Shown here: in pieces, positions 7,653 through 15,438 of the stretch
Numbering within the stretch: position 1 is the stretch's first letter
How the letters are laid out: every line of letters begins with the position of its first letter
Position numbers and translations under genes: made by a program
Origin: JAVVFH01 sp032250585
GTDB lineage: Bacteria > Pseudomonadota > Gammaproteobacteria > Xanthomonadales > SZUA-36
Direction: 5' to 3'
NCBI GenBank assembly: GCA_032250585.1
Contig: JAVVFH010000007.1
Span: 1-33,457, forward strand
DNA length: 33,457 nucleotides
Notes under the pieces: generated by a model
The model's input: the letters and a program-made list of their open reading frames with translations, nothing else
Database searches by the model: none
Told to the model about the DNA's origin: nothing

Positions 7653-8397
7653 GCACCGGCGCTTCGGGCCCAGGCCGCATCGCTTCCGCTACCGGATGTT
7701 CATGATGTATCTGGACCTCGCGGAACTGCCGCGCCTGTTCCGGGGTCGCTGGTTCTGGTCGGCATGCCGGGCCGCGTTGGCGCGTTTTTGTCGCGAAGAC
7801 CACTTCGGCGACCCCGCCGTGCCGCTGGACCAAGAGGTGCGGGAACTCGTGTTCCAGCGCACCGGCCGGCGGCCTACCGGCCCGATCCGCCTGCTGACCC
7901 ATCTGCGTTACTTCGGCTTTGTATTCAACCCGGTCAGTTTCTATTATTGTTTCGATGAGCGGGATCAGCGGGTGGACGCCATCGTGGCCGAGGTCAACAA
8001 CACGCCCTGGGGTGAACGGCACTGCTACGTGCTGCCGCGGGAAAGCGATCACGGCCGGGGCGGCCGGCAGCGCTTTTTTCACGCCAAGGAGATGCACGTC
8101 TCGCCGTTCATGGCGATGGACGTGGACTACGACTGGCGGTTCAGCCCCCCCGGCGAGCGCTTGACGGTGCACATGGAAAACGCCCGCGACGGCAGCAAGC
8201 TGTTCGACGCGACCCTCGACCTGCGGCGCAGGGAAATCAGTGGCCCTGCGCTGGCCGCCGCGCTGGCGGCTTATCCGTTTATGACGCTGAAAGTGATCCT
8301 GGCCATTCATTGGGAAGCCCTGCGACTGTGGCTTAAGGGCGTGCCCGTTCACGATCACCCGGACAAGAAAAAAACCGCGCTGGAGCAAACGCCATGA
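7621..8397 (+). CDS. DUF1365 protein
   Basis: A 258-aa protein starting MNSGIYLGRVRHRRFGP, with the family's conserved core HLRYFGFVFNPVSFYYC (about 88-104), VNNTPWGERHCYV and F-H-V/M-S-P-F near the middle. The biochemical role is not established. Members occur between the FAD protein and CFA synthase in many proteobacteria, often under light or oxidative-stress control. No signal peptide; a C-terminal hydrophobic stretch (AALAAYPFMTLKVILAIHW) may touch the membrane. It overlaps the upstream gene by 32 bp and its stop overlaps the next start in ATGA at 8394-8397, which implies translational coupling. It is probably a partner enzyme in lipid modification. Confidence 0.9.
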   Translation: MNSGIYLGRVRHRRFGPRPHRFRYRMFMMYLDLAELPRLFRGRWFWSACRAALARFCREDHFGDPAVPLDQEVRELVFQRTGRRPTGPIRLLTHLRYFGFVFNPVSFYYCFDERDQRVDAIVAEVNNTPWGERHCYVLPRESDHGRGGRQRFFHAKEMHVSPFMAMDVDYDWRFSPPGERLTVHMENARDGSKLFDATLDLRRREISGPALAAALAAYPFMTLKVILAIHWEALRLWLKGVPVHDHPDKKKTALEQTP

Positions 8398-9659
8398 AAT
8401 CCGTATCACTGTCTTCGCCCCGCCACCTGGCCGGAACAGTCAAGCCCAGCATGCTGGACGGCGTCGCGCGGCGCGGCGTGCTGCGGCAACTGCAGCGGCT
8501 GGAGGCGGGCCGGCTGCGGCTCGCGGACGGCGACAGGCTGCTGGAGTTCGGCAGCGTTGGTGACGCACCGCAAGCGCGCATCGAAGTCGTCGACCCGCAA
8601 TTTTACAGCGAGGTTGCCTTCGGCGGCCCGATCGGCGGCGGCGAGGCCTACATGCACGGCTACTGGAACTGCGATGACCTGGTCGCGCTGGTGCGGCTGC
8701 TGCTGCAAAACCGCCCGGTGCTGGACGGCATGGAGGGCGGCGCGGCGCGCCTGACGGCGCCGCTGCAGAAACTCTTTCATCGCGTCAACCGCAACACCCA
8801 CCAAGGCGCGCGGCGCAATATTGCTGCGCATTACGACCTCGGCAACGAGTTCTTCGCATTGTGGCTGGACGAGACCATGATGTACTCCTCGGCGCTGTTC
8901 AAAACGCCTGATATGTCGCTGAACGAGGCGCAACTGGCGCGCCTGGCCTACATCTGCGAGCGCCTGCAGCTGACGGCGGACGATCACGTGGTGGAAATCG
9001 GCAGCGGCTGGGGCGGCTTCGCCGTTTACGCGGCAAGCCGCCACGGCTGCCGGGTGACCACCACGACGATCTCGAAAGAGCAATACGAATACGCCCGCGC
9101 GCGGGTCGCCGCCGCGGGCTTGCAGGATTACGTCACCGTGTTGATGGACGATTTTCGCGACCTGGAGGGCCGCTACGACAAGCTGGTCTCCATAGAGATG
9201 ATCGAGGCCATAGATCACAACCTGTTCGAACCCTTCTTCCGCAAGTGCAGCGATTTGCTGAAGCCCGACGGCGCGATGCTTCTGCAGGCGATCACCATCG
9301 CCGACCAACGCTATGAGCAATACCGCAAATCGATCGATTTCATCCAGCGGTACATCTTCCCCGGCAGCGGCCTGCCGTCTTCCGCCGTGATGACCGCTGC
9401 CGCTGCCCGCGCCACCGATCTGCGCCTGCTCGGTCTCGAAGACATCGGCCTGCACTACGCGGAAACGCTGCGCTGCTGGCGAAAAAATTTCTTCGCGCAC
9501 ATCGACTCCGTCCGCCGACAGGGCTTCTCCGAAGCCTTCATCCGCATGTGGGAGTACTATCTGTGCTACTGCGAGGGTGCCTTCCTGGAGCGGGCCATTT
9601 CCGACGTGCAGATCCTGTTCTCCAAACCCGCCTGCCGCCTGCGGCTTCAGCCGCGATAG
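8394..9659 (+). CDS. cfa: cyclopropane-fatty-acyl-phospholipid synthase family methyltransferase
   Basis: A 421-aa SAM-dependent enzyme predicted to methylate or cyclopropanate unsaturated acyl chains in phospholipids. The N-terminal lipid-binding domain is present (GGGEAYMHGYW, 81-91). AHYDLGNEFFALWLDE (145-160) and MMYSSALF follow. The SAM motif VVEIGSGWGGF is at 199-209 and IEMIEAIDH at 267-275. E. coli Cfa has E-V-G-H at the last site, so this is the paralogous branch that co-occurs with DUF1365 and the FAD protein; the product may be a methylated rather than cyclopropane chain. A CFA-like methyltransferase also heads the operon. The last codons lie in a GCGGCTTCAGCCGCGAT palindrome at 9641-9657. 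Confidence 0.92.
   Translation: MKSVSLSSPRHLAGTVKPSMLDGVARRGVLRQLQRLEAGRLRLADGDRLLEFGSVGDAPQARIEVVDPQFYSEVAFGGPIGGGEAYMHGYWNCDDLVALVRLLLQNRPVLDGMEGGAARLTAPLQKLFHRVNRNTHQGARRNIAAHYDLGNEFFALWLDETMMYSSALFKTPDMSLNEAQLARLAYICERLQLTADDHVVEIGSGWGGFAVYAASRHGCRVTTTTISKEQYEYARARVAAAGLQDYVTVLMDDFRDLEGRYDKLVSIEMIEAIDHNLFEPFFRKCSDLLKPDGAMLLQAITIADQRYEQYRKSIDFIQRYIFPGSGLPSSAVMTAAAARATDLRLLGLEDIGLHYAETLRCWRKNFFAHIDSVRRQGFSEAFIRMWEYYLCYCEGAFLERAISDVQILFSKPACRLRLQPR
9641..9657. repeat. REP-like palindrome, copy 1
   Basis: GCGGCTTCAGCCGCGAT forms a 6-bp stem around TC and spans the final codons of cfa. The identical 17 bases recur at 15407-15423. This core is a familiar component of REP elements in pseudomonads and xanthomonads. 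Here it has become coding, giving R-L-Q-P-R at the C-terminus. Confidence 0.5.
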
Positions 9660-9662
9660 CCA

Positions 9663-10169
9663 ATGCCAAACAGAATCATCACCGTCAACGACAAGATGCA
9701 GTCCGGCTACCGCTACGAACGCAGCGAGTCGATGGGCGAGCATTTCCACCCGGAATTCCAACCCGACCTGACCCCGAAACAAATGCTGGCCATGGGGGTG
9801 TTCGGCGGCAAGTACATGACCGATTGCCGCGACGAATTCCCCGACGACTGGTTTGAGAACGCCAAGCTCAGTCCCCGCCGGCACGATGCCAATCTCAATT
9901 TTTTCCAGGTGCGCGCGTCGAAGCCGCTGTCCTATTGGCGGGAAAAAGGCTGGATCTGGCCCGGCGACCCGCGCGGCTGGTTCCAGTGGTACTGCCGCTA
10001 TTACGCGGGCCGGCGCTGCGAGGACGACGCCCGCCAGATCGGCCGCTGGAAAGCGATGAACCGCCACATTGCGCAGCTCCGCAAAAACTGCGTCAAGGGT
10101 GACCTCGGCTGCCGGCCCCGCCAGCGCCAGGCCCTGCTGCACTGGGCTTATGATTCACGGAATTTCTGA
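9663..10169 (+). CDS. conserved protein of unknown function, last gene of the LitR-linked operon
   Basis: A 168-aa soluble protein, 3 bp after the cfa stop. No signal peptide or membrane segment. It is rich in aromatic and charged residues. Notable blocks are LTPKQMLAMGVFGGKYMTDC (36-55), EFPDDWF, DPRGWFQWYCRYYAGRR (103-119) and, near the end, GDLGCRPRQRQALLHWAYDS. Several cysteines, including that in CRPRQRQ, could bind metal or nucleic acid. I recognise the blocks as a conserved family seen in bacteria and some eukaryotes, but I know no function. Its place in the operon hints at a role in the light or stress response. GC content and codon use match the neighbours. Confidence 0.85.
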   Translation: MPNRIITVNDKMQSGYRYERSESMGEHFHPEFQPDLTPKQMLAMGVFGGKYMTDCRDEFPDDWFENAKLSPRRHDANLNFFQVRASKPLSYWREKGWIWPGDPRGWFQWYCRYYAGRRCEDDARQIGRWKAMNRHIAQLRKNCVKGDLGCRPRQRQALLHWAYDSRNF

Positions 10170-10193
10170 GGCCGCAGTCCGTGCCCGGGCGGT

Positions 10194-11165
10194 TCAGGCC
10201 CGCCCATGCGGCGCCCACAGATCCAGTTTCGGCCCCACCGGCACCACGCCGGACGGATTGATCAAGTCGTGGCTGACGTAATAGTGGTACTTGATGTGGT
10301 GCATGTCGATGGTGTCCGCCACGCCTTCGTGCTGGTACAGGTCACGGGTGTAGGCCCACAGGTTCGGATAGTCCACGATGCGGCGTATGTTGCATTTGAA
10401 GTGACCCACGTACACGGGGTCGAAGCGGATCAGCGTGGTGAACAGGCGCCAGTCGGCTTCCGTTAGCCGGTCGCCGAACAGGTACCGGCGGTCGGCCAGG
10501 CGGTGTTCCAGCCAGTCCAGAGTGTCGAACAGAGGCTCGACCGCTTCCTCATAGGCATCCTGGGTGGTGGCGAAGCCGGCCTTGTAGACGCCGTTGTTGA
10601 CGTTGCTGTAGATCCGCGCGTTGATCTCGTCGATCCGGTTGTGCAGGTCGGGGGGGTAGTAATCACCGGGCAGGGCGCCGATTCCGTCGAAGGCGCTGTT
10701 GAACATGCGGATGATATCCGCCGACTCGTTGGAGACGATGGTGCCGCTGTGCTTGTCCCACAGCGCCGGCACCGTCACGCGGCCCGAGTAATCCGGGTCG
10801 GCCGCCATGTAGACCTCGTACAGGTAGTCGGCCCGGTGGACGGGGTCGGGTATTACGCCGTCGCCCGGCTTGAAGGTCCAGCCATGATCCGCCATGTGCC
10901 AATGCACGACCGACAGGCCGATCATCTCTTCCAGTCCTTTCAGATGGCGGAAGATCAGTGTGCGGTTGGCCCAGGGGCAGGCCAGTGAAACGTACAGGTG
11001 ATAACGGCCGGCTTCGGCCGTGAAGCCGCCCTGGCCGCTTGGCCCGGGGCTGCCGTCGGCGGTCACCCAGTTGCGGAACTTGGCCGCGCTGCGCACGAAG
11101 TGGCCCTTGTTCGCCTTGGTGTCGTACCACTGGTCGACCCACTCGCCTTGCAAAAGAAGTCCCAT
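10194..11165 (-). CDS. yqjG: glutathionyl-hydroquinone reductase
   Basis: A 323-aa cytoplasmic enzyme of the omega/xi GST group that uses glutathione to reduce glutathionyl-hydroquinones and so recycles electrophilic quinones. The catalytic Cys63 lies in SLACPWANR, which is diagnostic. SNESADIIRMFN forms the glutathione-binding turn, and the all-helical C-terminal domain ends in DLWAPHGRA. Length matches E. coli YqjG (about 328 aa). It is the last gene of doxX-pirin-yqjG, 49 bp after the pirin stop. Convergent with the lipid operon, 24 bp separating the stops. Confidence 0.95.
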   Translation of the reverse strand: MGLLLQGEWVDQWYDTKANKGHFVRSAAKFRNWVTADGSPGPSGQGGFTAEAGRYHLYVSLACPWANRTLIFRHLKGLEEMIGLSVVHWHMADHGWTFKPGDGVIPDPVHRADYLYEVYMAADPDYSGRVTVPALWDKHSGTIVSNESADIIRMFNSAFDGIGALPGDYYPPDLHNRIDEINARIYSNVNNGVYKAGFATTQDAYEEAVEPLFDTLDWLEHRLADRRYLFGDRLTEADWRLFTTLIRFDPVYVGHFKCNIRRIVDYPNLWAYTRDLYQHEGVADTIDMHHIKYHYYVSHDLINPSGVVPVGPKLDLWAPHGRA

Positions 11166-11214
11166 GTTTTGCTCCCGTTTTGTTCAGACCGGCCCGGGTC
11201 GGGGCCGGCCGGGT

Positions 11215-12093
11215 TCAGAATCGTTGATTTCGATAATCGTCGAAGGCCTGTAACACCTCTTCGCGAGTGTTCATCACGAAAGGTCCGCCCCGCGCCACGG
11301 GTTCGTTCAGGGGTTGGGCGGAGACCAGCAGGAAGCGCGCACCGGCCGCGCCTGCGGCCACTTCGATCCGCTCACCGGGCCCGAGGACGCCCAGCATGCG
11401 CCGTGCGAGGGCCTCGCCCTGCGCGCCGACCGCCAATTCGCCGTCGATAACGAACAAAAAGCCGTTGTCGTCAGCCTTCACGGCCTGTTGGAAAGACCCG
11501 CCGGCGGGCAGGCTGACGTCGAGAAAGGTGGGGTCGACGTAGCGGTTGTGAATCGCGCCCACGGTGCCCCCGCTGCTGCGCCCGGCGATCACGCGTACCT
11601 CGCCGCCGTCCTCGCGGCGTTCCAGCGGAATCTCGTCGGGGGAAAACTCCTGGTAGGCCGGCGTGGTCATCTTGGCCCGGGCCGGCAGGTTGACCCACAG
11701 CTGGAAGCCCATCAGCAGGCCGTCCTGCTGCTCCGGCATTTCGGAATGCACGATGCCCCGCCCGGCGGTCATCCACTGCACACCACCGGGCTCGATGACG
11801 CCCTCGTTGCCGGCGTTGTCCTTGTGGCGCATGCGGCCCGCGAGCAGGTAGGTGACCGTCTCGAAGCCGCGGTGCGGATGGCTGGGAAAGCCGCCGATGT
11901 AATCTTCGGCCCGCTCCGACTCGAAGCAATCCAGCAGCAGGAACGGGTCCAGCAGATTCAGTTCCTGCGTGCCGATGATCCGGGTCATGCGCACCCCGTC
12001 GCCGTCGGTGGCCGGCATGCCGGCAGTCTGCAAGCGCAGGGTGCGCGCGCTGTGTCCCGAATTCTTTTGATTCGGACCGGTTGCGATCGTCAC
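11215..12093 (-). CDS. pirin family protein (bicupin)
   Basis: A 292-aa two-cupin protein. The metal-binding motif is clear: H-P-H-R-G-F-E-T-V-T-Y, then M-x-A-G-x-G-I-V-H-S-E. Bacterial pirins are iron proteins, and several have quercetinase or other dioxygenase-like activity or regulatory roles; the substrate here is unknown. The start was set at GTG 12093 because GAGGAGG lies about 7 nt before it; the frame could be extended to 12135 but would run into doxX. It starts 11 bp after the doxX stop and is followed by yqjG, a combination often found as a quinone/electrophile defence operon beside a LysR gene. Confidence 0.9.
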   Translation of the reverse strand: MTIATGPNQKNSGHSARTLRLQTAGMPATDGDGVRMTRIIGTQELNLLDPFLLLDCFESERAEDYIGGFPSHPHRGFETVTYLLAGRMRHKDNAGNEGVIEPGGVQWMTAGRGIVHSEMPEQQDGLLMGFQLWVNLPARAKMTTPAYQEFSPDEIPLERREDGGEVRVIAGRSSGGTVGAIHNRYVDPTFLDVSLPAGGSFQQAVKADDNGFLFVIDGELAVGAQGEALARRMLGVLGPGERIEVAAGAAGARFLLVSAQPLNEPVARGGPFVMNTREEVLQAFDDYRNQRF

Positions 12094-12103
12094 GGCCGCC
12101 TCC

Positions 12104-12493
12104 TCAGGCCTGGTCGCGTCGCGTGTCGAGCGCATACGGGCCCGGCCCCTGCGCGACGATCATCAGCAGGCCGCCGGTGATGGCCAGGTTTTTCAGGAAG
12201 AACAGGAATTGCGTCTGCTCGCCGAAATTCGTGTGGAAGATCAGCGCCGAAAGCAAGGTGAAACCGGCCAGCAAAAAAGCGGTCAGCCGGGCGTGCCAAC
12301 CGGCGATCAGCGCCAGCGCTCCGAGTATTTCCAGCGCGATGACCAGCGGCAGCAGCGCGCCCGGCACGCCGAATGATTCCATGTAGCCCTGGGTACCAGC
12401 GTAACCGCCGATCTTGTTGTAGCCGGCGAGCAGAAATATGACCGACAGCAGAAGCCGGCCGGCGGGCGCTGCGAATGATTGAATCGTATGCAT
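12104..12493 (-). CDS. DoxX family membrane protein
   Basis: A 129-aa inner-membrane protein with four hydrophobic segments. The family start is seen in GRLLLSVIFLLAGYNKI, followed by the conserved ALEILGALALIAGW helix. DoxX-like proteins were named for a subunit of archaeal terminal quinol oxidase; bacterial members such as YphA/YqjF often accompany pirin and YqjG and are thought to deal with quinone or thiol stress. ATG 12493 was chosen because GAGGAG precedes it; the upstream ATG at 12526 has no such site. First gene of the three-gene operon and divergent from the LysR regulator, which probably controls it. Confidence 0.9.
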   Translation of the reverse strand: MHTIQSFAAPAGRLLLSVIFLLAGYNKIGGYAGTQGYMESFGVPGALLPLVIALEILGALALIAGWHARLTAFLLAGFTLLSALIFHTNFGEQTQFLFFLKNLAITGGLLMIVAQGPGPYALDTRRDQA

Positions 12494-12594
12494 TTTTTTC
12501 TCCTCAGTCATTGTGAAGGAATCCATACTTTAACTGTTGTAATAAAAGCTAAAAAGGGTAAAAATCAGAAAATACAGTTCACCGATCCGCAACA
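12494..12594. promoter_or_regulatory. divergent promoter region doxX / LysR
   Basis: About 100 bp, much more AT-rich than the flanking genes, separates the divergent starts. This is the usual site for LysR binding and two opposing promoters. I could not settle on unique -10/-35 pairs or on one T-N11-A box. Confidence 0.4.
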
Positions 12595-13530
12595 ATGTCC
12601 CAGTTCGAAGAAATGGAGAATTTCGTCCGCGTGGTCGAAGCGGGCAGCATCAGCCGCGCCGCCGAGCAGCAGGGTGTCGCAAAATCCGGGGTCAGCCGGC
12701 GCCTGGCGGACCTGGAGAAGCGGCTCGGCGTGCGCCTGTTGAACCGTACCACCCGGCGCTCCAGCCTGACGAGCGCGGGACGGGCCTTTTACGAGGGCGC
12801 CGTCAGGCTGGTCGGCGACATCGCCGAGTTGAATGCCACCACCTCCGGCAGCCAGGCCTCGCTGGAGGGCAGCCTGCGCGTCGCGGCGCCGCTGTCCTTC
12901 GGCCTGGGGCACTTGTCGCCGGCGATCGACGAATTCATGCGTGCTTACCCGGCCCTGGCTGTACATATCGACTTTTCGGACCGGCACGTCGACCTGGTGG
13001 AACAGGGGGTGGACTTGGCCGTGCGCATTGCGGACCTGTCCGATTCCAGTCTCAAGGCGCGTAAGCTCTGCCCGATCCGACTGCTGCTATGCGCCAGTCC
13101 GGACTACCTGCGACGTTGCGGCGAGCCGCGCTGCCTCGCCGATCTGGATAGCCATCGGATCCTACACTACGACCAGGGTGGCGGGCGGGCGCTGCGCCTG
13201 GAGGACGCCCGCGGCCGGCAGCATCTGGTGACTGCCCATCCGCGGCTGGTCGCGAACAACGGCGATTTCCTGCGCGACATGGCGGTGGCGGGCCATGGCA
13301 TTGTGCTGGCACCGTCCTTTATTGCCTGGAGAGCCTTGGCAGCGGGCGACCTCGTGCCCTTGCTGCCCGATTACTGGCCGCGTCCGCTCAGTGCCTGGGC
13401 CGTTTACCCGCAAACCCGCTACCTGTCCCGCCGCGCGCGTGTTTTCATCGATTTTCTGGCGGCGCGATTCGGCGGCAATCCTTACTGGGACGAGTTTTCG
13501 GGCCCAAAAGCGTCATCCGCAAGCCCCTGA
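12595..13530 (+). CDS. LysR-family transcriptional regulator
   Basis: A 311-aa DNA-binding regulator. The N-terminal winged helix contains F-V-R-V-V-E-A-G-S-I-S-R-A-A and SGVSRRLADLEKRLGVRLLNRTTR, the standard LysR recognition region. The rest is a periplasmic-binding-protein-like effector domain (about 90-300) including VDLAVRIADLSDSSLKARKL. It resembles the AaeR/DsdC-like single-domain LysRs commonly divergent from pirin and doxX genes. The inducer is probably a quinone or aromatic, inferred from neighbours. The start at 12595 lacks a clear ribosome site; ATG 12613 is an alternative. Confidence 0.92.
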   Translation: MSQFEEMENFVRVVEAGSISRAAEQQGVAKSGVSRRLADLEKRLGVRLLNRTTRRSSLTSAGRAFYEGAVRLVGDIAELNATTSGSQASLEGSLRVAAPLSFGLGHLSPAIDEFMRAYPALAVHIDFSDRHVDLVEQGVDLAVRIADLSDSSLKARKLCPIRLLLCASPDYLRRCGEPRCLADLDSHRILHYDQGGGRALRLEDARGRQHLVTAHPRLVANNGDFLRDMAVAGHGIVLAPSFIAWRALAAGDLVPLLPDYWPRPLSAWAVYPQTRYLSRRARVFIDFLAARFGGNPYWDEFSGPKASSASP

Positions 13531-13538
13531 GCGGCGCG

Positions 13539-13544
13539 TATAAT
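13539..13544 (+). promoter_or_regulatory. candidate -10 box before the small exported protein
   Basis: A perfect TATAAT lies 37 bp before the ATG at 13581. No good -35 is seen 16-18 bp upstream, where the sequence is still the end of the LysR gene. Confidence 0.3.
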
Positions 13545-13580
13545 GTCGAAATATCGCATACTCAAAGGAGACCTTGCCCA

Positions 13581-14006
13581 ATGAAATTCCTGTTCCCTTG
13601 CGCGCTGTCGGTCCCGGCGCTTGCCCTGGTCCTGACCTCGGTCCTGGCATGTTGCCCCGCGGCTCAGGCGAAAGAACGGGTCCGCCAGTTTTCGGGCGAC
13701 CGCAGCGCGGAAACGGCTGAATTCGAGGTAGAAGCGCCGTGGCTGATCGATTGGCGGGTCAACAGCGAATACCCACAGCTGCTGGGCATCGCGGTGTCGC
13801 TGATCGACGCGGAAACCGGCACACACGAGGGTTACGTGCTCAAGACCAAGCAGCGTGGCAACGGCCTCAGGCTGATGGACCAGAGCGGCCGCTTTCGCTT
13901 CAGCGTGGATGCGAGCCTGGCCGACTGGACCCTGAAGGTCGAACAGCTGACACGCCAAGAGGCCGAACAGTACCAGCCCCCGGAACGCGACCAGCGCGGC
14001 AGGTGA
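13581..14006 (+). CDS. small exported protein of unknown function
   Basis: A 141-aa product with a Sec-type signal peptide (K at 2, hydrophobic core 8-24, likely cleavage after A-Q-A near residue 30). The mature part has a beta-rich look: FSGDRSAETAEFEVEAPWLIDWRVNSE and then LADWTLKVEQLTRQEAE. I recall related small exported proteins in other gammaproteobacteria with the core W-x-x-x-W-R-V-N-S and W-T-L-K-V-E-Q-L, but know no function. AAAGGAGA precedes the ATG at a good distance. It probably forms a single transcription unit: a short hairpin follows, then cbpA. Confidence 0.8.
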   Translation: MKFLFPCALSVPALALVLTSVLACCPAAQAKERVRQFSGDRSAETAEFEVEAPWLIDWRVNSEYPQLLGIAVSLIDAETGTHEGYVLKTKQRGNGLRLMDQSGRFRFSVDASLADWTLKVEQLTRQEAEQYQPPERDQRGR

Positions 14007-14055
14007 AGCGCTCCGGCTGTTCCGGATCATGTGTTTTAACCCCTTCGCTTGAGTC

Positions 14056-14073
14056 GCCACGTTCAAGCGTGGC
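14056..14073. other. stem-loop upstream of cbpA
   Basis: GCCACG and CGTGGC form a perfect 6-bp stem around TTCAAG. No T-run follows, so it is a weak terminator candidate; it could equally act in the cbpA leader. Confidence 0.3.
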
Positions 14074-14104
14074 ACTCTGAAAACCTTGCTGACGGACGGG
14101 CGTC

Positions 14105-15052
14105 ATGGAATTCAAGGATTACTACGGGATCATGGGCGTCGAGCGCGATGCCACCGAAGACGAGATCAGGCGGGCCTACCGGAAACTGGCGCGCAAGTAT
14201 CACCCGGACGTCAGCAAGGAGGCCGACGCGGAGGCGAAGTTCAAGGAGCTCGGCGAAGCCTACGAGGTGCTCAAGGATCCCGAGAAGCGCGCCGCCTACG
14301 ACCAACTGGGCAGCCAGTGGCGGGCCGGGCAGGATTTCCATCCGCCACCGGATTGGGACGCCGGTTTCGAATTCAGCGAGTGGGGCGACGAAGGCCCGGA
14401 CCTGGGCGGCTTCAGCGATTTCTTCGAAACGCTGTACGGCCGTGCCCAGCGCCGGCCGGCGGGCGCGCGCCGGACCGGTTTCAGACGGCGCGGCGAGGAC
14501 CACCACGCGAAAATCGTCGTTGACCTGGAAGACAGCTACCGGGGCGCCAGCCGGTCGGTGACGCTGCAGGTGCCGCAGCGCATGCCTGACGGTCACGTCA
14601 CCACCCGTACGCGCACCCTGAAGCTGCGCATCCCCAGGGGCATTCGCGAAGGTCAGCAGATTCGCCTCGCGGGACAGGGCGGCAGCGGCATCGGCGAAGG
14701 TCAGCCCGGCGACCTGTTTCTCGAAGTCACGTTCAACCCGCGTAGCGAGTACCGGGTCGAGCGCGCCGACGTCTATCTCGACCTGCCGGTCGCGCCCTGG
14801 GAAGCGGCGCTCGGTGCGACCGTCGAGGTGCCGACGCCGTCGGGCGCCGTCGATCTGAAAATTCCGCCGAATTCACAGGCCGGCAAGAAACTGAGGCTCA
14901 AAGGGCGCGGCATCCCGGCCCGTACGCCGGGCGATTTCTACGCGGTGCTGCAAATCGCGCTGCCACCGGCGGACAGCGAAAAGAACCGTAAACTTTACGA
15001 ACAGATGAGAGATGAATTCACGTTCAACCCGCGCGCCGGGCTGGAGGCATAG
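14105..15052 (+). CDS. cbpA: curved-DNA-binding co-chaperone CbpA (DnaJ-like)
   Basis: A 315-aa J-protein. The J domain (1-70) has the HPD triad at 33-35, needed to stimulate DnaK ATPase. A glycine/phenylalanine-rich linker follows (about 75-120), then two beta-sandwich substrate-binding domains with no zinc-finger cysteines. This is the class B layout of E. coli CbpA (306 aa), which also binds curved DNA in stationary phase. The modulator gene cbpM starts 4 bp after its stop, as in E. coli, and strengthens the call. Confidence 0.95.
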   Translation: MEFKDYYGIMGVERDATEDEIRRAYRKLARKYHPDVSKEADAEAKFKELGEAYEVLKDPEKRAAYDQLGSQWRAGQDFHPPPDWDAGFEFSEWGDEGPDLGGFSDFFETLYGRAQRRPAGARRTGFRRRGEDHHAKIVVDLEDSYRGASRSVTLQVPQRMPDGHVTTRTRTLKLRIPRGIREGQQIRLAGQGGSGIGEGQPGDLFLEVTFNPRSEYRVERADVYLDLPVAPWEAALGATVEVPTPSGAVDLKIPPNSQAGKKLRLKGRGIPARTPGDFYAVLQIALPPADSEKNRKLYEQMRDEFTFNPRAGLEA

Positions 15053-15056
15053 ACCC

Positions 15057-15365
15057 ATGGCCGAAAAAGACATTTTGCGCGGCGAGCTGATCGAAGAACA
15101 GACCCTGATCACGCTGGACGAATTGTGTGAGCACTGCACGGTGGAGAGCACGCAAGTCGTCGTGCTGGTGGAAGAAGGCATACTCGAGCCCCGCGGCGCC
15201 CGCCCGGCCCCGGAGCAGGCGCGGGAATGGCGGTTCCACATCAGCAGCGTGTGGCGCGTGCGCACCGTGATGCATCTGCAGCGCGACCTCGGCGTCAACC
15301 TGCCCGGCGCCGCGCTGGCCCTGGAATTGCTCGATCGCATTGCCGAACTCGAAGGCCGCGGCTGA
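15057..15365 (+). CDS. cbpM: chaperone modulator CbpM
   Basis: A 102-aa MerR-like small protein that binds the J domain of CbpA and inhibits its co-chaperone and DNA-binding activities (known for E. coli CbpM). Visible features are L-I-T-L-D-E-L-C-E-H-C near residue 20, EEGILEPRG, and the RVRTVMHLQRDLGVNLPGAA segment typical of CbpM. Start ATG 15057 lies 4 bp after the cbpA stop, so the two are co-transcribed and probably made in a fixed ratio. Length matches the family (about 101 aa). Confidence 0.92.
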   Translation: MAEKDILRGELIEEQTLITLDELCEHCTVESTQVVVLVEEGILEPRGARPAPEQAREWRFHISSVWRVRTVMHLQRDLGVNLPGAALALELLDRIAELEGRG

Positions 15366-15378
15366 CCGCGCTTCCCGC

Positions 15379-15423
15379 GGGAGCGGCGCTCCGGAACCCT
15401 GGGGCAGCGGCTTCAGCCGCGAT
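15379..15423. repeat. REP-like element, copy 2
   Basis: A GC-rich stretch with two nested palindromes lies between cbpM and the convergent hydrolase gene: GGAGCGGCGCTCC (15380-15392) and GCGGCTTCAGCCGCGAT (15407-15423). The second is identical to the sequence at the end of cfa (9641-9657). Location between convergent stops is typical for REP sequences, which may also help terminate both transcripts. Confidence 0.6.
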
Positions 15424-15438
15424 GTATTCCCGCCGCCC

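Noticed and set aside
8406..10142. 578-codon open frame antisense to cfa and the next gene
   Set aside because: Long antisense frames are common in GC-rich genes. The product shows no recognisable family, while the plus-strand genes do.
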